Of a DNA stretch of 37,272 nucleotides, positions 29,584 to 37,272 are shown piece after piece. Source of the DNA: an uncultured Pelagibacteraceae bacterium (lineage in GTDB: Bacteria > Pseudomonadota > Alphaproteobacteria > Pelagibacterales > Pelagibacteraceae); contig CACNCN010000007.1 in assembly GCA_902618975.1 (NCBI GenBank), positions 1-37,272 of the forward strand, in the 5' to 3' direction. Below the pieces are notes generated by a model, which saw only the letters and a program-made list of their open reading frames with translations, searched no databases and was not told the origin of the DNA. The translations under genes and the position numbers were made by a program. How positions within the stretch are numbered: position 1 is the stretch's first letter; each line of letters opens with the position of its first letter.

Positions 29584-30042
29584 ATGACCAGATTGAATAA
29601 TACCATTAAAGTAAAAAAGCGTAAAATTAGAGTAGGAAGGGGTATAGGCTCCGGCAAAGGAAAAACATCTGGTAGAGGTGTTAAAGGACAAAAGTCAAGA
29701 TCTGGAGTAGCAATAAAAAGTTTTGAGGGTGGTCAAATGCCACTATATAGAAGGTTACCTAAAAGAGGTTTCAATCAAATAAAAAGCTATCAGATTGCAA
29801 AAATAAATTTAGAAAAAATTCAATTATTAATTAATAAAAATAGGATAAATAAGAGTGAAACTTTAAATATAGATCTTTTAAAAAAAAATAATATTTTAAA
29901 TAAATCGTTTAAAATGTTAAAAATTTTAGGTACGGGTGAAATTCAAGATAAAATTAACATTGAAACGCATTTTTTATCAAAAAATGCAAAACAAAAGCTA
30001 GATAAAGTCGGTTGCTCTGTAACTGTTAAAACTAAATTTTAA
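29584..30042 (+). CDS. rplO: 50S ribosomal protein L15
   Basis: 152 aa from ATG at 29584, preceded by AGAGG. A reading from 29563 would add seven residues inside rpsE and is rejected. [25 protein letters not shown] is the basic Gly-rich L15 N terminus and [17 protein letters not shown] follows; the C-terminal domain from about residue 80 is AT-driven and Lys/Asn/Ile-rich. L15 is a late 50S assembly protein. Nothing resembling L30 is fused to either end. Confidence 0.97.
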   Translation: MTRLNNTIKVKKRKIRVGRGIGSGKGKTSGRGVKGQKSRSGVAIKSFEGGQMPLYRRLPKRGFNQIKSYQIAKINLEKIQLLINKNRINKSETLNIDLLKKNNILNKSFKMLKILGTGEIQDKINIETHFLSKNAKQKLDKVGCSVTVKTKF

Positions 30043-30047
30043 TTGCA

Positions 30048-31325
30048 ATGAGTGGATCATCATCAAGTGATTTAAAAAATAGAGTTTTATTTACAATTCT
30101 TATCCTATCAGTTTATAGATTAGGAACTTTTGTACCCTTGCCAGGTATAGATCCCGATCAATTAAAAATTCTTATGGAAGGGAACCAAAAAGGACTATTA
30201 GGAATGTTCAATGTTTTTGCAGGTGGAGCAGTTAGTAGAATGGCTATATTTGCCCTTGGTATAATGCCGTATATTTCATCTTCAATAATAGTTCAATTGT
30301 TAACAGGAGTTTCCGATTATTTTAAGAATCTTAAGGCACAGGGTGAGCAAGGTAGACAAAAAATAACTCAAATAACGAGATATGGAACTGTGCTTTTAGC
30401 AACTATACAAGGGTTTGGTTTAGCTGTAGGTCTAGAATCTTCAGCAAATCTAGTTATTAATCCCGGTCCTTTTTTTAAGATTACTACAGTCACAACTATT
30501 GTTGCAGGCACAATTTTTCTAATGTGGCTGGGCGAGCAAATAACACAAAGAGGTATTGGTAACGGAATTTCATTAATTATATTTTCAGGAATTGTAGCCG
30601 AAATTCCTAGAGCATTGGTAACTACATTTGAACTTGGTAGAACAGGAGCTATATCAACCACAATGATAATAGGAATATTTGTATTATTAGTTTTAACAAT
30701 AATGTTTATTGTTTTTATGGAGAGAGCATTGAGGAAAATTCTTATAAATTATCCAAAAAGACAGATGGGTAACAAAATATATGGTGGGGAATCATCGCAT
30801 CTTCCATTAAAAATTAATTCTGCAGGGGTTATCCCCGCAATATTTGCATCAGCATTATTATTGCTACCAGTAACATTTTCAAACTTTGATGTTTCCAATA
30901 ATGAAACTTTTTTAAACCTGGCATCATACTTTTCTCAAGGTCAACCTTTATACATGTTGCTATATGCTTCGGGAATAATATTTTTTACTTTTTTTTATAC
31001 TTCAATTACATTTAATCCTAATGAGACTGCAGAAAATTTAAGGAAATATGGTGGATTTATTCCTGGGATACGTCCTGGTGAGAGCACAGCTATTTATATA
31101 GATAATATTTTAACAAAATTAACTACCATTGGTGCACTATATTTAACACTTGTATGCTTGATGCCAGAATTTTTAATAGCAAACTATCCAATACCATTTT
31201 ATTTGGGCGGAACATCAATTTTAATTGTAGTTGTTGTAGCAATAGATACAGTTACACAAATTCAGACCAGATTAATGAGCTCGCAATATGAGCAATTAAT
31301 TAAGAAAACAAAATTTGGGAAATAA
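30048..31325 (+). CDS. secY: Protein translocase subunit SecY
   Basis: 425 aa with about ten hydrophobic spans. LGTFVPLPGIDP is the first periplasmic loop; GMFNVFAGGAVSRMAIFALGIMPYISSSIIVQLL covers the plug and second helix; GIGNGISLIIFSGIVAEIP is the family signature; FNPNETAENLRKYGGFIPGIRPG is the cytoplasmic loop that contacts SecA and the ribosome. It forms the protein-conducting channel with SecE (7264-7455). It sits at the end of the spc block, before adk, the common bacterial order. Confidence 0.98.
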   Translation: MSGSSSSDLKNRVLFTILILSVYRLGTFVPLPGIDPDQLKILMEGNQKGLLGMFNVFAGGAVSRMAIFALGIMPYISSSIIVQLLTGVSDYFKNLKAQGEQGRQKITQITRYGTVLLATIQGFGLAVGLESSANLVINPGPFFKITTVTTIVAGTIFLMWLGEQITQRGIGNGISLIIFSGIVAEIPRALVTTFELGRTGAISTTMIIGIFVLLVLTIMFIVFMERALRKILINYPKRQMGNKIYGGESSHLPLKINSAGVIPAIFASALLLLPVTFSNFDVSNNETFLNLASYFSQGQPLYMLLYASGIIFFTFFYTSITFNPNETAENLRKYGGFIPGIRPGESTAIYIDNILTKLTTIGALYLTLVCLMPEFLIANYPIPFYLGGTSILIVVVVAIDTVTQIQTRLMSSQYEQLIKKTKFGK

Positions 31326-31329
31326 ATAG

Positions 31330-31893
31330 GTGAATATAATAATTTTTGGACCACCTGGTGCCGGAAAAGGAACACAGGCAAAATTTTTAGTAAATAAATA
31401 TAATAGTTTTCAAATATCAACAGGTGATATTCTGCGTGAAGAAATAAAAAAAGATTCTGAGATAGGAAAAAAAATTATAAATAATATGAATGATGGTAAA
31501 TTTGTTGATGATGAAATAGTAAATAAACTTTTAGAAAAAATAGTTTTTGATAAAAATAAAAAAAATAAATTAATATTTGACGGCTATCCTAGAACAATTG
31601 ACCAAGCAAAAAATCTTGAAAAATTGTTAGAAAAATCTGATCAAAATATAGATTATATTTTTTTTTTAAACGTTAATAAAGATTCTATAATAAGAAGAAT
31701 AGAAAAAAGAAAAATTTTAGAAAAAAGATCTGATGATGACTCAGAAATTATATTAAAAAGATATGATACATATATGGTAGTGACAAAGCCAGTATTAGAT
31801 TATTATTCAAAAAATAAAAAATTTCACGAAATAGACGGATCCATGGAAATTAACGATATTTCAAGTAAAATAGAGGAAATACTGAGAGTATAA
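31330..31893 (+). CDS. adk: Adenylate kinase, short form
   Basis: 187 aa, starting with GTG at 31330. The start is fixed by the canonical N terminus MNIIIFGPPGAGKGTQ, and no ATG is available near it. The P-loop is GPPGAGKGT (about 7-15), FDGYPRT is the AMP-site segment and RSDDDSEIILKRYDTY the distal Arg region. The LID is short, with no zinc cysteines, so it is the short type rather than the 214-aa long type of E. coli. It interconverts 2 ADP with ATP and AMP. It begins 4 nt after secY. Confidence 0.96.
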   Translation: MNIIIFGPPGAGKGTQAKFLVNKYNSFQISTGDILREEIKKDSEIGKKIINNMNDGKFVDDEIVNKLLEKIVFDKNKKNKLIFDGYPRTIDQAKNLEKLLEKSDQNIDYIFFLNVNKDSIIRRIEKRKILEKRSDDDSEIILKRYDTYMVVTKPVLDYYSKNKKFHEIDGSMEINDISSKIEEILRV

Positions 31894-31897
31894 TACA

Positions 31898-31925
31898 TTG
31901 ACATTAAATAAACTTCTTATATAAC
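31898..31925 (+). promoter_or_regulatory. Sigma70-type promoter for rpsM-rpsK-rpoA-rplQ
   Basis: A perfect TTGACA (31898-31903) and TATAAC (31920-31925, five of six matches) are 16 bp apart, starting 4 nt after the adk stop and ending 22 nt before the rpsM ATG. This is the best promoter match I found in the window. It would give the alpha-operon genes a start of their own with a leader of roughly 15 nt, too short for an S4-type leader pseudoknot. Confidence 0.65.
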
Positions 31926-31947
31926 AGGCTATCTTTTAACACATATT

Positions 31948-32331
31948 ATGGCTCGTATTGCAGGTGTAAACATACCACAAAATAAACTTGTTAGAATTGG
32001 TTTAACTTATATTTACGGTATAGGTGAAAAGTATTCAGGTGATATTTGTAAATCATTATCTATACCCTCAACAAAAAGAGTAAATGAATTAACTGATGAT
32101 GAGATTTTAAAAATAAGAGAATTTATTGATAAAAATTTTACTGTGGAGGGAGATCTAAGAAGAGAAACTTCGTTTAGTATTAAAAGACTTATAGACTTAG
32201 CCTGTTATAGAGGTTCAAGGCATAAAAAAAAATTACCAGTTAGAGGACAAAGAACAAGATGTAATGCCAGAACTAGAAAAGGTAAAGCCATTGCAATTGC
32301 TGGAAAAAAATTAACACCACTTAAAAAATAA
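31948..32331 (+). CDS. rpsM: 30S ribosomal protein S13
   Basis: 127 aa, slightly longer than E. coli (118). [26 protein letters not shown] is the N terminus with the helix-hairpin-helix, and [26 protein letters not shown] is the conserved basic end. S13 bridges to the 50S through L5 and contacts P-site tRNA. The 54-bp spacer before it holds the promoter. Its stop shares one base with the rpsK ATG. Confidence 0.98.
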   Translation: MARIAGVNIPQNKLVRIGLTYIYGIGEKYSGDICKSLSIPSTKRVNELTDDEILKIREFIDKNFTVEGDLRRETSFSIKRLIDLACYRGSRHKKKLPVRGQRTRCNARTRKGKAIAIAGKKLTPLKK

Positions 32332-32774
32332 TGTCAAAAGAAAATTTAAAAGAAAAAGGCTCAGAGGATAAAAAAATAAAGTCTAAAAAAAAGAGTTCTT
32401 ATTCAAAAAAAAAAAAAGTAAAAAAAAATATTACAAATGGTATTGCTTATGTTCAATCTACATTTAATAACACAATAGTCTCAATTGCAGACACAAATGG
32501 AAATGTAATTTCATGGGCCTCATCAGGACAAAAAGGATTTAAAGGATCAAGAAAATCTACCCCTTATGCTGCTCAGGTAGCTGCGGATTCAGCCGCTATC
32601 AAAGCATTAGAAATGGGCATGAAAGTACTATCAGTTGAAATAAAAGGACCAGGATCTGGTAGAGAAACTGCATTAAGAGCCTTGCAAGCAAGAGGGTTTA
32701 AAATTTTATCTATTAAAGATACTACACCATTACCACATAATGGAACAAGACCACCAAAAAAAAGGAGAGTATAA
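32331..32774 (+). CDS. rpsK: 30S ribosomal protein S11 with Lys-rich N-terminal extension
   Basis: 147 aa against 129 in E. coli. The core from about residue 36 ([23 protein letters not shown]) through [15 protein letters not shown] to [13 protein letters not shown] is standard. The extra part is an N-terminal segment of Lys, Ser and Glu, encoded partly by a 13-A tract (32405-32417) and a 9-A tract (32420-32428). S11 forms the platform near the E site. The tracts could cause polymerase slippage. The start is kept because it abuts rpsM and no later Met precedes the core. Confidence 0.96.
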   Translation: MSKENLKEKGSEDKKIKSKKKSSYSKKKKVKKNITNGIAYVQSTFNNTIVSIADTNGNVISWASSGQKGFKGSRKSTPYAAQVAADSAAIKALEMGMKVLSVEIKGPGSGRETALRALQARGFKILSIKDTTPLPHNGTRPPKKRRV

Positions 32775-33803
32775 ATGGAAAACGCTGAAGTAAATATTAA
32801 AAACTGGAAGTCTTTAATAAAACCTACAAAATTAGATGTTCAATTAAATGATGATAAATCACATGCAAAAATTATTGCTGAACCTCTTGAGAAAGGTTAC
32901 GGTCAAACACTTGGAAATTCTTTAAGAAGAATTCTACTTTCATCAATACGTGGCACAGCTGTGACAGCAATTCAAATTGATGGAGTATTGCATGAATTTA
33001 CATCTATAAAAGGTGTTAGAGAGGATGTTACAGATATAGTATTAAATGTTAAATCTTTGGCTTTAAAAAGTAATGCAGAAACCTCAAAAAAATTAATTTT
33101 AGATGCCAAAGGACCAGGTGAAATTAAGGCTTCTAGTATTGAAGCATCTTCAGATATTGAAATTTTAAATCCTGATTTAGTAATTTGCAATTTAGATGAG
33201 AATACTAATTTTCACATGGAAATGACAGTGGGTAGTGGAAAAGGATATGTTTCTGCAGATTTAAACAAACCCGAGGAACCACCACTAGGTTTAATTCCAA
33301 TAGACTCATTGTTTAGCCCTGTCAAGAAAGTTTCATACTCTGTAAGCACAGCTAGAGAGGGCAAGGCTTTAGATTATGATAAATTAACTATGGAAGTTGA
33401 GACAAATGGCTCAATTTCTGCAGAGGATGCAGTTGCTTATTCTGCAAGAATATTTCAGGACCAATTAAATATGTTTGTAAATTTTGATGAACCACAAGAA
33501 GTAATTGTAAGGGAAAAACCAACTGAACCAGAATTTAACAAAAATTTACTTAGAAAAGTTGATGAACTCGAGTTATCTGTAAGATCAATGAATTGTTTAA
33601 AAAATGATAATATTATTTATATTGGTGATTTAGTACAAAAATCTGAAGGAGAGATGCTAAGAACACCTAATTTCGGAAGGAAATCCTTAAATGAAATTAA
33701 AGAAGTTCTTACAGGGATGTCTCTATATTTAGGTATGGAAATACCAAATTGGCCACCAGATAACATCGCCGAATTATCAAAGAAACTTGAGGAAGCTATC
33801 TAA
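32775..33803 (+). CDS. rpoA: DNA-directed RNA polymerase subunit alpha
   Basis: 342 aa, normal length. The N-terminal domain has [29 protein letters not shown], the dimerisation and beta-contact motif. The alpha-CTD (about 255-325) has [29 protein letters not shown] and [18 protein letters not shown], which bind UP elements and activators. The linker is short and contains PTEPEFN. It is in the usual place between rpsK and rplQ; rpsD, found between them in some bacteria, is not here. Confidence 0.99.
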   Translation: MENAEVNIKNWKSLIKPTKLDVQLNDDKSHAKIIAEPLEKGYGQTLGNSLRRILLSSIRGTAVTAIQIDGVLHEFTSIKGVREDVTDIVLNVKSLALKSNAETSKKLILDAKGPGEIKASSIEASSDIEILNPDLVICNLDENTNFHMEMTVGSGKGYVSADLNKPEEPPLGLIPIDSLFSPVKKVSYSVSTAREGKALDYDKLTMEVETNGSISAEDAVAYSARIFQDQLNMFVNFDEPQEVIVREKPTEPEFNKNLLRKVDELELSVRSMNCLKNDNIIYIGDLVQKSEGEMLRTPNFGRKSLNEIKEVLTGMSLYLGMEIPNWPPDNIAELSKKLEEAI

Positions 33804-34246
33804 TGAGACATAAATTAGGATATAAAAAACTCAACAGAACTTCAGAGCATCGAAAAGCATTAATTAAAAATATGCTTAATTCATTAATAAAATATGAACA
33901 AATAAAAACCACATTGCCTAAAGCAAAAGTTTTAAAACCTCAAGCTGATAAAATAGTAACATTAGGTAAGAATGATAGTTTACAAAATACCAGAAAGTTA
34001 ATATCAAAATTACAAAACATAAACATAGCTAATAAAGTTAAAAATACGCTTTCCAAAAGATACAAAGATAGAAAAGGTGGTTATACTAGAATTATTAAAG
34101 CTGGATTCAGATATGGTGATAACGCACCAGTTGCAATATTAGAATTTGTAGATCGAGATACAGAAGCAAAAAAAATCGACAAGAAAAAAATTGACAAAAA
34201 AAAACCAAATAAAGACAAAGAAGTTTCTAAAGCTAGCTCTAAATAA
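33803..34246 (+). CDS. rplQ: 50S ribosomal protein L17 with Lys-rich tail
   Basis: 147 aa. The core [42 protein letters not shown] is standard, and [17 protein letters not shown] marks the end of the conserved domain at about residue 120. After it comes a tail of Lys/Asp/Ser with a repeated KKIDKK unit. L17 lies near the tunnel exit. Its ATG overlaps the rpoA stop by one base. It ends the ribosomal block; no terminator is visible before the next gene, 14 nt on. Confidence 0.97.
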   Translation: MRHKLGYKKLNRTSEHRKALIKNMLNSLIKYEQIKTTLPKAKVLKPQADKIVTLGKNDSLQNTRKLISKLQNINIANKVKNTLSKRYKDRKGGYTRIIKAGFRYGDNAPVAILEFVDRDTEAKKIDKKKIDKKKPNKDKEVSKASSK

Positions 34247-34260
34247 TTAACTAATTGTTT

Positions 34261-35163
34261 ATGATTAAGCAATTTATTGTTATCAATGATCAAGATAATA
34301 TGAGAATTGATAAGTGGTTAAGAAAAAATAATTATAATTTACCTCAAGGTTTAATTGAAAAATTATTAAGAAATGGAAAAATCAAAGTTAATAGTAAAAA
34401 AATTAAAAGTTCACACAAAGTTCGTGAAAAAGATTTAATAAAAATATTTAACGTAAAAGAAAATATTTCACATAAATTACAAGATTACACACCATCAAAA
34501 TCTTTGATTAAACAAAGTGAAAGGGGAGTAATATTCGACAATGATGATTATATTGTAATTAATAAAGAAGCTGGCGTACCGGTTCAAGGAGGAACGAAAT
34601 CCAAAAAAAATTTAATAACAATATTTTCAAAAAGTAATTATTTTGAGAATGCAAAACCATTTACTGTTCATCGATTAGATAAAGATACGTCTGGAATTAT
34701 ACTTATTGCAAAAAACAGAAAAAGTGCTCAATTTTTTACATCTTTATTTAGAATAAGAAAAATTTATAAAACATATATTGCACTTTGTGTAGGTTATATT
34801 AACAATGAACAAGGTATTTGGGAGCATAAATTGGAAAAAATAGAAAACAATAAAAAAATTACTGAAAAAGCAATATCTAAATTTAAAGTAATTGATAAAA
34901 ATTCAAATTTGTCTTTAATAGAATTAAAACCAATAACAGGAAGAAAACATCAATTAAGAAAGCAAACATTTAATGTAGGTCATCCGATTTATGGTGACAA
35001 CAAATATGGTGAAAATAATTTCAAATATAAAAAACTTTTTTTACATTCTTATGAAATAAAATTTATTAAAGGAAAAGAAAAATTTAATTATATCGCACCA
35101 CTACCTGAATATTTCAAAAAAATTTTATTAAAAAAAAAAATTAATTTTTCAAATTATTTATAA
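34261..35163 (+). CDS. rluC: RluC-like 23S rRNA pseudouridine synthase
   Basis: 300 aa from ATG at 34261; an in-frame TTG six bases earlier is not needed. The N-terminal S4 RNA-binding domain (about 10-65) contains MRIDKWLRKN and LIEKLLRNGKIKVN. The catalytic domain has HRLDKDTSGIILIAKN with catalytic Asp140, KTYIALCVG and the GRKHQLRKQ segment. The RluA family makes pseudouridine in 23S rRNA; the S4 domain and 'RIDKWLR' start fit RluC (positions 955/2504/2580 in E. coli) best, with RluD as the alternative. An 11-A tract is at 35130-35140. The 3' end overlaps lipB, convergent, by 23 nt. Confidence 0.85.
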   Translation: MIKQFIVINDQDNMRIDKWLRKNNYNLPQGLIEKLLRNGKIKVNSKKIKSSHKVREKDLIKIFNVKENISHKLQDYTPSKSLIKQSERGVIFDNDDYIVINKEAGVPVQGGTKSKKNLITIFSKSNYFENAKPFTVHRLDKDTSGIILIAKNRKSAQFFTSLFRIRKIYKTYIALCVGYINNEQGIWEHKLEKIENNKKITEKAISKFKVIDKNSNLSLIELKPITGRKHQLRKQTFNVGHPIYGDNKYGENNFKYKKLFLHSYEIKFIKGKEKFNYIAPLPEYFKKILLKKKINFSNYL

Positions 35164-35764
35164 AATTTGCTATTAGCTTATCGCGTAAATTATCAAACTT
35201 TACATTCTTAATTTCATTTAAATTTGTTATTTTGGAACTATTTAATCCGCATGGTTTTATTTTTTTATAATTATTTAAATTCACATTTAAATTTATTGAA
35301 AAACCATGAAAAACTATCCATTTTTTAATTTTTAATCCTATAGCACCAACTTTTTTTTTTTTATTTTTTTGTTTAATCCAAATTCCAATATTTTTTTTAT
35401 CGCTAAAAGATTTTATCTTAAACTCTTTTAAAGTTTCAATTATTGTTTTCTCAATTAATTTTATAAACCATCTTATATCTTTTTTCCTATTATTAAGGTT
35501 AATTACAAAATAAAATATTAGTTGTCCTGAGCCATGAAATGTAATTTTACCTCCTCTGTTTGTCTTTATAACCTCTAATGATTTATCTAAAACGTCATTT
35601 TCTTTGTAGCTAGTTCCACCTGTAAACGTATTGTTATGTTTTAAGACCCAAATGAGTTCAGGTATATCGTTATTAACAGACATCTTACTAACATTATTTT
35701 CAAGTAATTTGATTGCTTTTCTATATTCTACAGGTTTTTTGCTTATTTTTATCTTTATTGTCAT
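35141..35764 (-). CDS. lipB: Octanoyl-[acyl-carrier-protein]--protein N-octanoyltransferase LipB
   Basis: 207 aa, normal length. FTGGTSYKE (47-55), NRGGKITFHGSGQLIFY (69-85) and KKVGAIGLKIKKWIVFHGFSINLN (about 137-160) match the LipB motifs. The catalytic pair is K138, just before VGAIG, and C172 in KPCGL. It moves octanoate from acyl carrier protein to lipoyl domains of 2-oxoacid dehydrogenases and the glycine cleavage H protein; LipA then adds sulfur. A 12-A tract on the coding strand (35362-35351) encodes the Lys run that includes K138. It is divergent from mgtE and convergent with the pseudouridine synthase. Confidence 0.93.
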   Translation of the reverse strand: MTIKIKISKKPVEYRKAIKLLENNVSKMSVNNDIPELIWVLKHNNTFTGGTSYKENDVLDKSLEVIKTNRGGKITFHGSGQLIFYFVINLNNRKKDIRWFIKLIEKTIIETLKEFKIKSFSDKKNIGIWIKQKNKKKKVGAIGLKIKKWIVFHGFSINLNVNLNNYKKIKPCGLNSSKITNLNEIKNVKFDNLRDKLIANFINNLKN

Positions 35765-35826
35765 TTAAGAATTGTATTCTAAAAATTATGTATTAATAGT
35801 GCCATTATAAAAATAAAGGGTTTTTT

Positions 35827-37206
35827 ATGACTTTAGTGAGAAAAATAAAAGACAAAAAAGTCAACTTTGAATTTAATAAAGAGTACATAAAAGTAGTCAC
35901 TGAAAAAATCTCCTCAAATGATGCTTCTTTTATTAGTAATTCATTTAAAGAAATGCATCCTGCAGATGCCGCAGATATAATTGAACACCTTAATGAGCAG
36001 GATAGAGAAAATCTTATAAAATTAAATAATTTTAAAATTGACCCAGAGGTATTCATTGAACTAAATGAATCTGTTCAATCAGAAATAATTAAATATCTTT
36101 CAAAAGACGCAATAGTATTTATTCTAAAAAATCTTGAGTCAGATGATGCAATTAAAATAATTGAAAATTTAGATGAGAAGAATAAAAATAATATTTTAAG
36201 CTCTTTACCCCCAAAAGATAAATTTGCGTTATTAGAAAGTCTAAGTTTTCCGGAAGACTCAGCCGCAAGAATTATGCAACGTGAATTCACAGCAATCCCA
36301 AGTAACTGGTCAGTAGGACAAACAATAGACTATTTAAGAGAAAATAAAGATTTACCTGAAGAATTTTTAGAGATTTTTATTGTAGATAATGAATTTAAAC
36401 CAATTGGATCAGTACCATCTTCAAAAGTTTTAAGAACATCTAGAGAAACAAAAATGCAATCAATAATGAATGAGACACAAGTATCGATTCCCGTTGATAT
36501 GGATAGGGAAGAGGTTGCAAATATTTTTGAAAATTATAATTTAAATTCTGCATGTGTAATTGATAAAAACAATAAACTTGTTGGAATGATAACCAGTGAT
36601 GATGTTTTAACAGTTTTAAAAGAAGAAGCTGAAGAGGACGCTCTTAGACTAGCTGGTGTTGGAGATGAAGAGATTACAGATGGTGTTTTTAAGAAAACTA
36701 AAAGAAGATTTAATTGGTTATTACTTAATTTACTAACAGCTATAATAGCTTCTATTGTAATTGGTTTTTTTAAAGAGGATATTGAAAAAGTTGTTGCATT
36801 AGCTGTTCTTATGCCAATAGTTGCATCTATGGGCGGAAATGCAGGTATGCAAACATTAGCAGTAACAATTAGAACAATTGCAACTAATCAATTAACTAAA
36901 AACAATTTTACTCAAAACGTAATTAAAGAGTTCTTAATTGGAATATTAAATGGAATTATTTTTGCAATTATAAGTGCTATAGTTGTCCAATTTTGGTTTC
37001 AAGATATTATATTATCAATTATTATCTCTATATCTATGATACTTAATATGATAGTAGCAGGGTTGTTTGGAATACTTGTGCCTATAAGTTTAAAAAAATT
37101 TAATATAGATCCAGCAATAGCTTCAAGTGTTTTTGTAACAACTATAACGGATGTTATTGGATTTTTATCATTTTTAGGAATTGGTGCTTATTTTTTTTAT
37201 AATTAA
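35827..37206 (+). CDS. mgtE: Magnesium transporter MgtE
   Basis: 459 aa, normal length. The cytosolic N domain (about 25-130) has EMHPADAADIIEHL repeats, followed by a pair of CBS domains (about 135-260, with SIMNETQVSIPVDMDREEVANIF and LVGMITSDDVL). Five transmembrane helices form the pore; LMPIVASMGGNAGMQTLAVTIRTIA is the MgtE signature and the acidic residue in TTITDVIGF near the C terminus is the pore Asp. It is a Mg2+-gated channel in the inner membrane: the N and CBS domains bind Mg2+ and close it. AAGGG at 35816-35820 is its ribosome-binding site. The 62-bp spacer to lipB is too short for an M-box riboswitch. Confidence 0.96.
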   Translation: MTLVRKIKDKKVNFEFNKEYIKVVTEKISSNDASFISNSFKEMHPADAADIIEHLNEQDRENLIKLNNFKIDPEVFIELNESVQSEIIKYLSKDAIVFILKNLESDDAIKIIENLDEKNKNNILSSLPPKDKFALLESLSFPEDSAARIMQREFTAIPSNWSVGQTIDYLRENKDLPEEFLEIFIVDNEFKPIGSVPSSKVLRTSRETKMQSIMNETQVSIPVDMDREEVANIFENYNLNSACVIDKNNKLVGMITSDDVLTVLKEEAEEDALRLAGVGDEEITDGVFKKTKRRFNWLLLNLLTAIIASIVIGFFKEDIEKVVALAVLMPIVASMGGNAGMQTLAVTIRTIATNQLTKNNFTQNVIKEFLIGILNGIIFAIISAIVVQFWFQDIILSIIISISMILNMIVAGLFGILVPISLKKFNIDPAIASSVFVTTITDVIGFLSFLGIGAYFFYN

Positions 37207-37248
37207 CTAATAATTATCTATAAACCTAATATTATTTATATAAAAAGC

Positions 37249-37272
37249 AAAAAAAACTTTAAAATTTTTTTT
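37249..37272 (+). terminator. Possible AT-only terminator after mgtE (cut by window end)
   Basis: Eight A (37249-37256), the loop CTTTAAAA and eight T (37265-37272, possibly continuing past the window) could form an A-T hairpin ending in a T-run, 42 nt after mgtE. It has no GC pairs, and such runs arise by chance in DNA of this composition. The rest of 37207-37248 contains nothing I recognise. Confidence 0.25.

Noticed and set aside
35765..35826. Mg2+ riboswitch (M-box or mgtA-type) before mgtE
   Set aside because: The whole spacer to lipB is 62 bp, too short for an M-box, and shows no GC stems.

Overview
The window is AT-rich, very tightly packed DNA. Most adjacent genes are separated by a few bases or overlap. 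The proteins (EF-Tu, RpoB, RpoC, ribosomal proteins) are bacterial, and the order tuf, tRNA-Trp, secE, nusG, rplKAJL, rpoBC, rpsLG, fusA, S10-spc-alpha cluster is alphaproteobacterial. High AT, Lys/Asn/Ile-rich proteins and near absence of spacers point to a streamlined marine lineage such as SAR11 ('Candidatus Pelagibacter' and relatives). That placement is inference; no 16S gene is in view.

Left region (1-5609, minus strand): an operon read right to left. It starts with rlmB (23S rRNA 2'-O-methyltransferase) and runs directly into sugar-nucleotide genes: glucose-1-phosphate cytidylyltransferase (rfbF/ddhA type), CDP-glucose 4,6-dehydratase (rfbG/ddhB type), a PLP protein of the DegT/RfbH family with His where aminotransferases have the catalytic Lys, an acetolactate-synthase-like thiamine-diphosphate enzyme, and the first 26 codons of a Rossmann-fold NAD(P)-dependent epimerase/dehydratase that leaves the window. 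This set and order resemble the yersiniose A pathway (DdhA, DdhB, DdhC, YerE, YerF). I infer that the operon makes a CDP-linked 3,6-dideoxy sugar with a two-carbon branch for a surface glycan. The DegT protein lacks the iron-sulfur cysteines of DdhC, which makes it the most unusual gene here.

Middle region (5610-34246, plus strand): a short divergent spacer with a candidate promoter, tRNA-Tyr(GTA), tRNA-Gly(TCC), tuf, tRNA-Trp(CCA), then secE-nusG-rplK-rplA-rplJ-rplL-rpoB-rpoC. A 139-bp spacer with a possible promoter and a 6-bp palindrome precedes rpsL-rpsG-fusA and the S10/spc genes through secY and adk. A good sigma70-type promoter just after adk precedes rpsM-rpsK-rpoA-rplQ. The str cluster has no tuf between fusA and rpsJ, and rpmD (L30) is missing between rpsE and rplO. 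A terminator-like hairpin ends three bases before the rpoB start codon.

Right region (34247-37272): an RluC-like pseudouridine synthase (plus), a convergent overlapping lipB (minus), and a divergent mgtE magnesium channel (plus). I see no CRISPR array, insertion sequence, prophage or integrase. The most interesting material is the branched-sugar operon; the ribosomal part is conventional apart from regulatory and compositional details listed in the findings.
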